From: JAEYFP01 sp964566545
Lineage (GTDB): Bacteria > Bacillota > Clostridia > Lachnospirales > Lachnospiraceae
Assembly: GCA_964566545.1 (NCBI GenBank)
Contig: CAZMIX010000046.1
Location: 1 to 20,072, forward strand
Direction: 5' to 3'
Length of the DNA stretch: 20,072 bases
This document shows, piece by piece, positions 1 through 6,596 of the stretch. Within the stretch, counting starts at the first letter, position 1, and every line of letters begins with the position of its first letter. A program made the translations under genes and the position numbers. The notes beneath the pieces are model-generated. The model was not told the DNA's origin. It saw nothing but the letters and a program-made list of their open reading frames with translations, and made no database searches.

Positions 1-75
1 GCGTTTGAAATTACTCAGGACGGAATCAAAGCGGTCTTACCGCCTTGCAGCGTCGTGCTGCTGCGCGTAAAATAA
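1..75 (+). CDS. C-terminal end of a probable glycoside hydrolase (partial, 5' end outside window)
   Basis: An open frame runs in from the window edge and ends at TAA 73-75, giving 24 residues that finish GIKAVLPPCSVVLLRVK. A pattern of beta strand, LPP, and a hydrophobic last strand is common at the end of the C-terminal beta-sandwich of arabinofuranosidases and xylosidases such as GH51. That family guess is an inference from very few residues. The next gene begins 13 bases after the stop, so the two are probably cotranscribed. The surrounding arabinose genes make an arabinosidase plausible, but another glycosidase family or an unrelated protein cannot be excluded. Confidence 0.4.
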   Translation, partial: AFEITQDGIKAVLPPCSVVLLRVK

Positions 76-88
76 CGGGAGAATTGAC

Positions 89-376
89 ATGTCGGAAATC
101 GGCTGCAGGATGTGCCTGCTGCGGGATATGGACAAAAATGAATATTTTAAGGGCATTCAAAAGAGGATTGACAGTCTGGATGAGGAAATTAAGGCAGATC
201 ACGCGTCGTATGAAGGCAGGCTTGCGATATGCGGCGAGTGCGGCTATTTGCGGGATGGCTTCTGCGGCGCCTGCGGCTGTTTTGTGGAGCTTCGGGCAGC
301 TGTTGCCGTCAATCGGTGTCCCTATGAAAAATGGCCGCTAAATGAGGCTGCCGCTTCACGATTTTTTAATCGTTGA
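89..376 (+). CDS. Small Cys-rich DUF6171-like protein (95 aa)
   Basis: The function is unknown. The protein has eight cysteines in paired motifs: C6-x2-C9, C48-x2-C51, C59-x2-C62-x-C64 and C77. This pattern suggests one or two structural zinc sites. The opening CRMCLLRDM block and the later CGACGCFVELRAA block match my memory of the DUF6171 family of small Firmicutes proteins. Residues 15-40 are charged and probably helical. There is no signal peptide or membrane segment, so it should be cytoplasmic. GGGAG at 77-81 lies 7 bases before the ATG, which supports this start. It follows the partial glycosidase by 13 bases. The last nine codons and the stop lie inside a strong hairpin (346-386), so the end of the gene doubles as an RNA structure. 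A competing frame starting at 45 has no comparable ribosome binding site and loses the Cys pattern. Confidence 0.75.
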   Translation: MSEIGCRMCLLRDMDKNEYFKGIQKRIDSLDEEIKADHASYEGRLAICGECGYLRDGFCGACGCFVELRAAVAVNRCPYEKWPLNEAAASRFFNR

Positions 377-386
377 AGCGGCAGCC
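346..386. terminator. Hairpin overlapping the end of the DUF6171-like gene, possible bidirectional terminator
   Basis: Arms 346-362 and 369-386 pair over 17 bp with one bulged base around a six-base T-rich loop; the outer part, GGCTGCCGCTTC, is GC-rich. No clean T run follows on the plus strand, only an AT-rich stretch. On the minus strand a short T run appears only about 12 bases beyond the stem. It lies between convergent genes, which suits a terminator serving both, but its efficiency cannot be judged. Confidence 0.5.
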
Positions 387-422
387 CCATTATATTACAT
401 AGAAAAATTCATATTCTGATAA

Positions 423-1343
423 TTATTCCCCGAGCGGGCTGTAGTTGATACGGATATTGATATCCTGATTGTAGTTGCCGAATGTTTTTCCGAAGATCGT
501 CAGACCGCCGACATGCGACGAATCATCCTCGACCGCCATTTTAAACTTAATCGTGCTGCGATAGTCCAATTCAAAATCCCGGATCGAAACGTCGGAAATT
601 TGCAGCCCGTCGATAAAAGTCCCTTTTTTATTGATGACGAGGAGTTTTAGCAGCCCGTACTGGTTCCAGTTCGGATACCACCAGTCGGGAGTAAAAATGC
701 CCTTTACGTCCCCAAAGTCCCCGGGGCTTGTCCACATGCCAATGCATTTTTCATTAATATAGAAGCTGATATCGGACGGCCACACATCGTTGACGCCGGG
801 AGCCTCCGAACTCAGCTCGGTAGAGATCGTGATCTGATCGATTTTCTGCGAGCTTGGAATAAAGTTGGGAATGACATATTCGACATGGCCCTTTGTGAAC
901 CAGAGAATATCCGCATTATACCGGTCAGGGTGTGCGAAATACCGCGTATCGTCTACTTCTCCAATGAGCGCGGTGGAGGAAGCGAGCCCGCAGGTCGGAT
1001 AAACGTGGAAATCGGAGTAATGGCCAACCTTTATGGAGGTCTGGTAAACATTTTTACCGTCCTCCTCCGAATCGAAATCCACGAGCAGCTTATCGACATA
1101 GACAGAGCACTTTTTCTGATTGCCGTGGCCGGAGGATTCACTTGTGATCGTGATGATGCCCGCATCCTCGAGCTTTTTAACATGGCTTGTGAGCGCTCCG
1201 TTCGTGATATTCAAGCGGCTTGCCAGCTCATTCATGTTCATTCCTTTGTTTTCCAACAAGATCTTAATGATTTCAATTCTGATATCGGAACCCAATGCTT
1301 TAAAAATAGGGAGACCTTCATCCAGTGATTTGATATGTAGCAT
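423..1343 (-). CDS. ArsR-like winged-helix regulator with a large beta-rich C-terminal domain (306 aa)
   Basis: Residues about 10-75 form an ArsR/MarR-like winged helix: FKALGSDIRIEIIKILLE is the classic first helix, MNELASRLNITNGALTSHVKKLEDAG the helix-turn-helix, and ITITSESSGHGNQKKCSVYV the wing. ArsR proteins are usually about 100 residues long. Here about 220 more residues follow, rich in predicted beta strands and aromatics, with a Trp-dense segment containing WTSPGDFGDVKG and PDWWYPNW near 207-232. I do not recognise a named family for this part; a jelly-roll-like sugar-sensing domain is an inference. I chose ATG 1343 because AAAGGAG (1361-1355) lies 11 bases before it and the fold starts there. 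An in-frame ATG at 1391 would add 16 residues but has no comparable ribosome binding site. The gene is divergent from the araN-like gene and is its likely regulator. Confidence 0.8.
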   Translation of the reverse strand: MLHIKSLDEGLPIFKALGSDIRIEIIKILLENKGMNMNELASRLNITNGALTSHVKKLEDAGIITITSESSGHGNQKKCSVYVDKLLVDFDSEEDGKNVYQTSIKVGHYSDFHVYPTCGLASSTALIGEVDDTRYFAHPDRYNADILWFTKGHVEYVIPNFIPSSQKIDQITISTELSSEAPGVNDVWPSDISFYINEKCIGMWTSPGDFGDVKGIFTPDWWYPNWNQYGLLKLLVINKKGTFIDGLQISDVSIRDFELDYRSTIKFKMAVEDDSSHVGGLTIFGKTFGNYNQDINIRINYSPLGE

Positions 1344-1432
1344 ATATTTGTCTACTCCTTTAATAAGAAAATGTATTTTTTGCTTTTGCAAAATTTCATA
1401 TAATAAAATATAGATCTTATAATATTATTTTC

Positions 1433-1461
1433 AGTATACCGAGAATAAAATTATTAGTCAA
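1433..1461 (-). promoter_or_regulatory. Sigma-A promoter of the ArsR-like regulator
   Basis: On the minus strand TTGACT (1461-1456) and TATACT (1438-1433) are separated by exactly 17 bases. Transcription would start near 1426, giving a leader of about 83 bases before ATG 1343. Confidence 0.7.
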
Positions 1462-1480
1462 TCCTAATTAGTTTAGATTG
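1459..1480. promoter_or_regulatory. Imperfect dyad overlapping the regulator's -35 box, candidate operator
   Basis: CAATCCTAA at 1459-1467 is mirrored by TTAGATTG at 1473-1480, with one extra base in the left arm. The dyad overlaps the -35 box of the minus-strand promoter, the expected place for autoregulation by the ArsR-like protein. The assignment is inferred from position only. Confidence 0.35.
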
Positions 1481-1507
1481 CCCTAAAAGTTTATATTAAA
1501 ATCAATG

Positions 1508-1579
1508 TTGACAAAATACTAAAATAATATATAAAATAGTAAAATAAATATTGACAACCCCAGAGGGATATTGTACAAT
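1508..1579 (+). promoter_or_regulatory. Tandem sigma-A promoters for the araN-like operon
   Basis: The stronger match is TTGACA (1551-1556), a 17-base spacer and TACAAT (1574-1579), with a start near 1586 and a leader of about 160 bases. A second candidate 43 bases upstream is TTGACA (1508-1513), a 16-base spacer and TATAAA (1530-1535). TACTAAAATA occurs at 1517-1526 and, inverted, at 1703-1712 in the leader; TACTA 1517-1521 and TAGTA 1537-1541 form another dyad. These are possible regulator sites in an otherwise AT-rich gene-free stretch (1344-1748), where I see nothing else. Confidence 0.65.
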
Positions 1580-1748
1580 TCATATACAAGGATGAGTTTT
1601 TCGAGAATCAATTATGCAAATTGCATATATTAATTTGAAAATTGAAAAAATGGTATGGTCAAAAATTCAATGTAAATAGTCGAAAAACATCCAATTGTAA
1701 ACTATTTTAGTAAATTAAAAACATGAAAGGCAGAAGGAGGATTTATTC

Positions 1749-3206
1749 ATGAAAAAGAAGTTACTCAGCATTCTTTTGAGTGCAACGATGGTTGCTTCCA
1801 TGCTGGCAGGATGTGGTTCCGCAGCGGCAACCGACACAGCAGCCGATGCAGCCGGCGCAGAAGCGGCAGCGGATGACGCAGCAGCGACCGATGAAGCGGC
1901 AGCGGATGATGCAGCAGAGGGCGAAGAGACAGGCGAGGTAGAGCCGGAAGCGGTGACGACAGTCGGCGACCCGAACGGTACCCATATGGAGATGTGGTCT
2001 TTTGTTGAATTACATAATACATATTACGGTAAAATGGTCGAAATGTGGAATCAGCAAAACCCTGACCGGGCGATTGAGGTTACATTTACGACATACCCGT
2101 ATGCAGATATGCATAATAAGCTGCTGATGTCCTTGCAGACAGGCGAAGGCGCACCGGATCTTTGTGACGTAGAGGTAGGACAGTTCCCGAATATTGTTGC
2201 GGGAGTGGATCAGTGGTTATATCCGCTGGATGAAGCGGCAGCTCCTTATATGCCGACGATGGTTCAGGCGCGTATGGACACTTATGCGGGTGCGGATGGA
2301 AATCATTACGGCGCTCCATTCCATGTAGGGGCGACGGTTATGTACTACAACATGGCAGCTCTTGAGGAAGCAGGCTTTACTCAGGCGGACGTAGACGCTG
2401 TTAAGACATGGGATGATTATACGGCACTCGGCGAGGCTTATATCGCGGCAGCCGGACAGGAAGGCAAGTATTTTACATCTGTAGATACGGCTGGTGTTGA
2501 CTGGATGTGGATTGCAATGGCTGAGTACGGCGAAGACTGGACAGGTGGATTTGAAGGTCCTGCAAACGTAGAGCTTCAATCGGTAAAGAATATGCTGAAT
2601 ATGCAGGTGGAGTGGTTGGATTCGGGCGTAGCACAGGTTTCTCCGGATGGACACGTAGATCTGGAGGCGGGCTTCCAGAACATTCTTGACCACAACATCG
2701 TATCTTTCCCGAAGGCGATGTGGTTCATGAGCAGATTCATCAACTATATGCCGGAGGAAAAGGGAAATTGGTATCTCGCTCCATGTCCGGTATTTGAAGA
2801 AGGACAGAATAATTCCGTAGGTATCGGCGGTACAGGTACGGTTGTAACACAGCTTGCGGCAGATAAAGAGCTTGCGGCAGATTTTCTTTGCTACGCAAAG
2901 ATGTCTATGGACGGCGAGAAGATGAACTGGGATATGTTAGGCTTTGACGTATGTAATACGGAAATGTGGACGGACGAATCTATCATCCATGATGATTCCA
3001 ACCAGTATAATGCATTCTTCAGAAATTACCCGTATGACGTATTAAACGAAATCAAGAACGGCATCGGCAAGATCTCTGTAGTTGCGATCAGCCCGACGAT
3101 CAACGAGGATATGTGTAATGTAACGCTGAATGCGATCCTGGAGGATGGCACGGCGGTAGACGAAGCGTTAGCAGCTTCACAGGCAACCATTGATTTAGAG
3201 CAATAA
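1749..3206 (+). CDS. araN: Extracellular sugar-binding lipoprotein, AraN-like (485 aa)
   Basis: This is the solute receptor of an ABC importer, anchored to the outer face of the membrane by a lipid. Residues 1-22 are a lipoprotein signal, with lipobox LAGC and acylated Cys22. Residues 23-70 are an Ala/Asp/Glu/Thr-rich linker, as usual in clostridial binding proteins. The family 1 solute-binding fold follows. The stretch from MEMWSFVELHNTYYGKMVEMW to YPYADMHNKLLMSLQTGEGAPDL resembles Bacillus subtilis AraN, the receptor for arabino-oligosaccharides, as I remember it. AGAAGGAGG at 1732-1740 precedes the ATG by 8 bases. Two permease genes follow after an 87-base gap with a hairpin. The specificity for arabino-oligosaccharides is inferred from that resemblance and from the arabinofuranosidase genes downstream; the binding-protein call itself is firm. 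Confidence 0.85.
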   Translation: MKKKLLSILLSATMVASMLAGCGSAAATDTAADAAGAEAAADDAAATDEAAADDAAEGEETGEVEPEAVTTVGDPNGTHMEMWSFVELHNTYYGKMVEMWNQQNPDRAIEVTFTTYPYADMHNKLLMSLQTGEGAPDLCDVEVGQFPNIVAGVDQWLYPLDEAAAPYMPTMVQARMDTYAGADGNHYGAPFHVGATVMYYNMAALEEAGFTQADVDAVKTWDDYTALGEAYIAAAGQEGKYFTSVDTAGVDWMWIAMAEYGEDWTGGFEGPANVELQSVKNMLNMQVEWLDSGVAQVSPDGHVDLEAGFQNILDHNIVSFPKAMWFMSRFINYMPEEKGNWYLAPCPVFEEGQNNSVGIGGTGTVVTQLAADKELAADFLCYAKMSMDGEKMNWDMLGFDVCNTEMWTDESIIHDDSNQYNAFFRNYPYDVLNEIKNGIGKISVVAISPTINEDMCNVTLNAILEDGTAVDEALAASQATIDLEQ

Positions 3207-3224
3207 ATGAATTAATATAAAAGT

Positions 3225-3269
3225 AAGGGAGCGGCTCGGGGTTATCAAGGGAATCCCGGGCACTCCCTT
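3225..3269 (+). promoter_or_regulatory. Intra-operon hairpin between the araN-like and araP-like genes
   Basis: AAGGGAG (3225-3231) pairs with CTCCCTT (3263-3269), and CTCGGG inside pairs partly with CCCGGG across an internal loop. Only a weak T run follows. A partial terminator or an mRNA-end stabiliser that raises binding-protein levels over permeases would fit. Confidence 0.55.
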
Positions 3270-3293
3270 TCCATTTTCAAAAGGAGACGGGTT

Positions 3294-4190
3294 ATGAAAG
3301 TAAAAAAATTTCTTTATTCACAAAAAGCAGCCCCTTATGTGTTTGTGCTACCTTTCATTTTAAGCTTTCTCATTTTCTGGATTTATCCGTTGTGCAGTAC
3401 GATTGCGATGAGCTTCCAGGATATCAAGCCGGTGGGAACGACATGGATCGGATTTAAAAATTATCAGAAGTTGTTGGTGGATACGGTATTCCATACGGCA
3501 GTTTTGAACAGTTTTGAATATATGCTGCTGACTCTTATTTTCCTGATCCCGTTTCCGATGCTGTTTGCGGTTTTGATCGACTCTAGGCTCGTAAAGGCAA
3601 AGGGCGTCTGGAAGGCGATTCTTTATTTGCCAGCATTGACGTCCGTAGTAATTTCAGGTACCCTCTTCCGCCTGATGTTTTCCGAATATCAGACCGGCCA
3701 GATGAATGTGTTGATGACGAGTCTCGGACTGGCAACACAGAAATGGCTGAAATTTAAGCCGACCGCTTATGGGGCGCTGCTGACGATGGCATGCTGGAGA
3801 TGGACCGGTGTCAATATGCTGTATTTCCTTTCGGGACTCAAATCCATCGATTCCTCACTTTACGAATCGGCCAACATTGACGGAGCGAGCGGTTTGCAGA
3901 AGTTTCGCTATATTACAATTCCTCTGCTAAAGCCTACAACGATCTATGTATTGACGATCAGTATTTATGCGGGTCTGGCGATGTTCCTCGAATCCTTCAT
4001 GCTCTATACGCAGAACGCGTCACCGAATAATATTGGCTTGACGATTGTCGGCTACCTTTACAGGCGAGGTATTGAGAAGAACCAGTTAGGATACGCTTCT
4101 TCGGTCGGTCTTGTGCTGCTCGTCATAGCGCTCGTGATCAATATTATTCAGTTGATCCTTAACGGAACATTCAAGAAGGAGGAAAAATAA
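3294..4190 (+). CDS. araP: Sugar ABC transporter permease, AraP-like (298 aa)
   Basis: This is one of the two membrane subunits of the importer whose receptor is the preceding lipoprotein. It has about six membrane segments, the first at about residues 14-37 (YVFVLPFILSFLIFWIYPL). The cytoplasmic EAA loop, which contacts the ATPase, reads ESANIDGASGLQKFRYITIP near 195-215, typical of CUT1 MalF/UgpA-type permeases. The length is normal for the family. AAGGAG at 3281-3286 precedes the ATG by 7 bases. The stop codon lies one base before the start of the next permease, so translation is probably coupled. The AraP name rests on gene order and the AraN-like partner. No ATPase gene is present in the operon. 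Confidence 0.85.
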   Translation: MKVKKFLYSQKAAPYVFVLPFILSFLIFWIYPLCSTIAMSFQDIKPVGTTWIGFKNYQKLLVDTVFHTAVLNSFEYMLLTLIFLIPFPMLFAVLIDSRLVKAKGVWKAILYLPALTSVVISGTLFRLMFSEYQTGQMNVLMTSLGLATQKWLKFKPTAYGALLTMACWRWTGVNMLYFLSGLKSIDSSLYESANIDGASGLQKFRYITIPLLKPTTIYVLTISIYAGLAMFLESFMLYTQNASPNNIGLTIVGYLYRRGIEKNQLGYASSVGLVLLVIALVINIIQLILNGTFKKEEK

Positions 4191-4191
4191 T

Positions 4192-5082
4192 ATGGACAGT
4201 ACGATGACCTCCCCAAAAACAAAAACGAATGCGAGTGCTTCAAGAAACCGGAAAATAGGCTCGTTTTTTGCGACAGGAGTCTTTGTGGTAATTTGCAGTT
4301 TTGTGGTGTTTCCCCTGATTGCAGGATTATTTGCCTCCTTCAGACCCGGCACGGAGCTGATTCGAAGGGGTCTGCGGATTAACCTCGATTTTTCAACAAT
4401 GACACTGGATAACTACCTTTATCTGTTCAGCGGCAATGCGGACTCACAGAAATACTTTATGTGGTTTAAAAATAGTCTGACGCTGACGTTTATCACCGTA
4501 TTTCTGACGTTGTTCATTTGCTATTTTATTGCCTACGGTCTGACAATGTATGAATTTCCGCTTAAGAACTTTCTGTTCTTTTTGGTCATTGCGACGATGA
4601 TGGTGCCGTTTGAAATTTTGATGCTGCCGCTTTATAAGGAAATGATCACGCTGCATCTGATCGATACGAGGGCGGGCGTCTATCTCCCCGTCATCTGTGC
4701 AGCCTCGTCAATCTTTTTCTTTAAACAATACATGACCTCGCTGCCAAAAGAATTGCTAGATGCAGGACGCATCGACGGCGCGACCGAATACGGAATTTGC
4801 GTGCGGATCATGCTTCCGATCACCAAGCCCGCTTTTGCAGCAATGGGAATTCTCTGCGCGATGGGTTCTTGGAACAACATGCTTTGGCCGCTGCTCGTAT
4901 TCAGAAGCTCGAGCAAATTTACGCTTCCGATCGGCCTGACCTCGCTGCTGACTCCTTACGGAAACAACTACGACGTGCTGATCGCCGGCTCCATGTTCGG
5001 CATCATCCCGATTTTCGTCATCTTCCTCTTTTTCCAGAAGTATTTAATAGAAGGGATGACAGCAGGGGCAGTTAAGGGGTAG
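4192..5082 (+). CDS. araQ: Sugar ABC transporter permease, AraQ-like (296 aa)
   Basis: This is the second membrane subunit, of the MalG/UgpE/LacG type. A polar N-terminal tail of about 24 residues is followed by about six membrane segments. The EAA loop reads DAGRIDGATEYGICVRIMLP near residues 190-210. AAGGAGG ends about 8 bases before the ATG, and the start sits one base after the araP-like stop. The protein ends MTAGAVKG, a usual finish for this family. The codons for those eight residues plus the stop are repeated just downstream as part of an 88-bp-period tandem duplication; the gene itself is intact. The substrate is inferred, as for its partners, to be arabino-oligosaccharides. Confidence 0.85.
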   Translation: MDSTMTSPKTKTNASASRNRKIGSFFATGVFVVICSFVVFPLIAGLFASFRPGTELIRRGLRINLDFSTMTLDNYLYLFSGNADSQKYFMWFKNSLTLTFITVFLTLFICYFIAYGLTMYEFPLKNFLFFLVIATMMVPFEILMLPLYKEMITLHLIDTRAGVYLPVICAASSIFFFKQYMTSLPKELLDAGRIDGATEYGICVRIMLPITKPAFAAMGILCAMGSWNNMLWPLLVFRSSSKFTLPIGLTSLLTPYGNNYDVLIAGSMFGIIPIFVIFLFFQKYLIEGMTAGAVKG

Positions 5083-5229
5083 TAAGGAGCGTGCGCCGAA
5101 CGAAGAGAGTGCGCAATATTTGAGAAAGGATTTCTCAAATGGTATGACAGCAGGGGCAGTTAAGGGGTAGTAAGGAGCGTGCGCCGAACGAAGAGAGTGC
5201 GCAATTTTGAGAAAGAATTTCTCGAATGG
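5056..5229 (+). repeat. Tandem duplication with an 88-bp period spanning the end of the araQ-like gene
   Basis: Copy 1 (5056-5143) and copy 2 (5144-5229) are identical over their first 62 bases, then differ by one deleted base and a few substitutions. Each copy starts at the ATGACAGCAGG that codes for the permease end and runs through the stop codon. It finishes in a hairpin of two 9-base arms and a 3-base loop, at 5119-5139 and 5206-5226. The second hairpin has an A-to-G change that leaves a G-U pair, so its RNA fold is kept. No T run follows either hairpin. Confidence 0.9.
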
Positions 5230-5255
5230 ACAGAAAAATTTAATTCTGCTATGAT
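5227..5255 (+). promoter_or_regulatory. Sigma-A promoter of the first LacI-family gene
   Basis: TGGACA (5227-5232), a 17-base spacer and TATGAT (5250-5255) precede the regulator's ATG at 5291. The -35 box begins within the last bases of repeat copy 2; copy 1 lacks it, reading TGGTAT there. Confidence 0.65.
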
Positions 5256-5290
5256 AGGGAAAGCAAAATAAACAGAAACAGGAAAATGAA

Positions 5291-6313
5291 ATGGCTACGA
5301 TAAAAGAAGTCGCAAAGGCATGTGATGTCTCGATCGCCACGGTTTCCAACATTTTGAACGGAAAAGGACGCGTCGGCGAGGAAACAAGGCAACGAATATT
5401 AAATACGGCGAAGGAAATGGGCTATGTTCCGAACATGATGGCGAAAAGTCTGAAACAGCGCAATACGAAGATGATCGGCATCATAACGGAGGATCTGACC
5501 GTATTCAACTGTGCCGATATCGTAGACGGCATTCATGAATATCTGGAGGAGAAGGGTTATATGTTCCTTCTCGGAAACTTGCGGCTATACAAAAAATATG
5601 ACAACGCCTTTTACCACCATGAGCGCTATCATGCGGAGGTCGAAGAGGAATTCCGGATTATGCAGAGCAAGCAGGTCGCGGGCGTCATTTATGTCGGCGC
5701 GCATTGCCGCGAAATGAAGAGCATTCCGGGCGACTACGGCGTGCCGATCGTCGTCGCATACGGTTTTTCGGCGAAGAAAAATACACCTTCGGTCATCTAT
5801 GATGATGAGCAGGCGGCGTATGAAGCGGCGAAGGAGCTGATCAAGAAGGGCTACCGGAAAATCGGTCTGATTGCCGGAGAGGCTGAAAGCCGCCACACGA
5901 TCGATAGACAGCGCGGCTATCAGAAAGCGCTGTTTGAAAGTCAGATCCTCTACAATCCCGCGCTTGTACAAAACGGCGACTGGTCGAGGGAAAAAGGCTA
6001 TCAGGCTTGCGAAAAGCTTATGCAGCAGGGCATCGACGCAATCTTTTCGATGAGCGACGTTATGGCGGCCGGCGTTTATGATTACGCAAACGAGAAGGGG
6101 CTGTGCATCGGCAAGGATCTTGGATTGATCGGCTTTGATAACCGGGAAATCAGCATGGCCTTTAATCCGGAGCTTTCCACGATGGCGCTTCCCTTAAGCG
6201 AAATCGGACAGAAGGCGGCGGATCTGCTGATCCGTCAGATCGAGGATGACGATTTTTGTCCGGAGCCGGTTTATAAAATCGAATGCAGCCTGCTGGAACG
6301 CAAGTCCGAATAG
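5291..6313 (+). CDS. LacI-family transcriptional regulator (340 aa)
   Basis: Residues 3-22 are the LacI helix-turn-helix (IKEVAKACDVSIATVSNILN) and the hinge region follows to about residue 60. Residues about 60-335 form the periplasmic-binding-protein-like effector domain, with the usual IGLIAG, RQRGYQKAL and IGFDN blocks. The length is standard. The ribosome binding site is weak (ACAGGA, 9 bases before the ATG), but the N-terminus fits the family exactly at this start. The gene lies between the araNPQ-like operon and the GH127 operon. A 15-of-16 match to the GH127 operator sits 12 bases after its stop codon, and a perfect copy lies at the GH127 promoter. Repression of the GH127 operon, relieved by an arabinose-type ligand, is therefore the likely role (inference). 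Confidence 0.9.
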   Translation: MATIKEVAKACDVSIATVSNILNGKGRVGEETRQRILNTAKEMGYVPNMMAKSLKQRNTKMIGIITEDLTVFNCADIVDGIHEYLEEKGYMFLLGNLRLYKKYDNAFYHHERYHAEVEEEFRIMQSKQVAGVIYVGAHCREMKSIPGDYGVPIVVAYGFSAKKNTPSVIYDDEQAAYEAAKELIKKGYRKIGLIAGEAESRHTIDRQRGYQKALFESQILYNPALVQNGDWSREKGYQACEKLMQQGIDAIFSMSDVMAAGVYDYANEKGLCIGKDLGLIGFDNREISMAFNPELSTMALPLSEIGQKAADLLIRQIEDDDFCPEPVYKIECSLLERKSE

Positions 6314-6325
6314 AGAGCAAAACGA

Positions 6326-6341
6326 GATAAAACGTTTAATC
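6326..6341. promoter_or_regulatory. Auxiliary LacI-type operator
   Basis: GATAAAACGTTTAATC matches the promoter-proximal palindrome GATTAAACGTTTAATC at 15 of 16 positions. The two centres are 210 bp apart, close to 20 turns of B-DNA, which suits repression by looping. It lies between the LacI stop codon and the terminator. Confidence 0.6.
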
Positions 6342-6400
6342 GAAAAAATAAGAAATTTTTGAATAAGAAAATATTATAAAGAAATAACCGAAAACATGAG

Positions 6401-6441
6401 AATCTATGAGCATTTTAAGGAAAATGCGCATAGATTTTTTT
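6401..6441 (+). terminator. Rho-independent terminator after the LacI-family gene
   Basis: The arms AATCTATGAGCATTTT (6401-6416) and AAAATGCGCATAGATT (6421-6436) pair with a single mismatch around the loop AAGG. The T run starts at the end of the stem and continues for five more bases. Confidence 0.85.
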
Positions 6442-6495
6442 GTTTCTTAGGCCATACAGTTTTCAAAAGTGTATAAAAAAAATTCTAAAAATCTA

Positions 6496-6524
6496 TTGCA
6501 ATTGTGAAAAAGTAATAGTATAAT
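6496..6524 (+). promoter_or_regulatory. Sigma-A promoter of the GH127 operon
   Basis: TTGCAA (6496-6501), a 17-base spacer and a perfect TATAAT (6519-6524) predict transcription from about 6531, just before the palindromic operator. Confidence 0.8.
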
Positions 6525-6534
6525 GGGAACACAA

Positions 6535-6552
6535 TGATTAAACGTTTAATCA
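6535..6552. promoter_or_regulatory. Perfect palindromic LacI-type operator of the GH127 operon
   Basis: TGATTAAACGTTTAATCA is an exact 18-bp palindrome with the central AAACGTTT typical of LacI/GalR-family sites. It begins about 4 bases after the predicted start of transcription. The flanks match the CcpA cre consensus poorly, so the adjacent LacI-family protein is the better candidate. Confidence 0.8.
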
Positions 6553-6596
6553 CAAAGCAACTATCACAATACTACATCGACAGGAGCGGAATACTT

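Noticed and set aside
1344..1391. N-terminal extension of the ArsR-like regulator from an ATG at 1391
   Set aside because: The 16 extra residues have no family-like sequence, and ATG 1343 has its own AAAGGAG; the extension would also place that site inside the gene.
1819..1960. GCAGC-rich, repeat-like stretch in the araN-like gene and open frames on the opposite strand
   Set aside because: It encodes the Ala/Asp/Glu linker normal after a lipobox in clostridial binding proteins; the opposite-strand frames are shadows of this biased composition.
5044..5352. 102-residue open frame on the minus strand across the duplication
   Set aside because: The two internal repeats in its product come from the DNA duplication, it overlaps two genes and the LacI promoter, and it has no recognisable domain.
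6535..6552. Catabolite-response (cre) site for CcpA
   Set aside because: The flanks of AAACGTTT miss several conserved cre positions, while an adjacent LacI-family gene and a second matching site explain it better.
6534..6596. Start of GH127 at ATG 6534
   Set aside because: The operator would be coding, the ATG is about 3 bases from the predicted transcription start, and the family's N-terminus begins at 6597 with a proper ribosome binding site.
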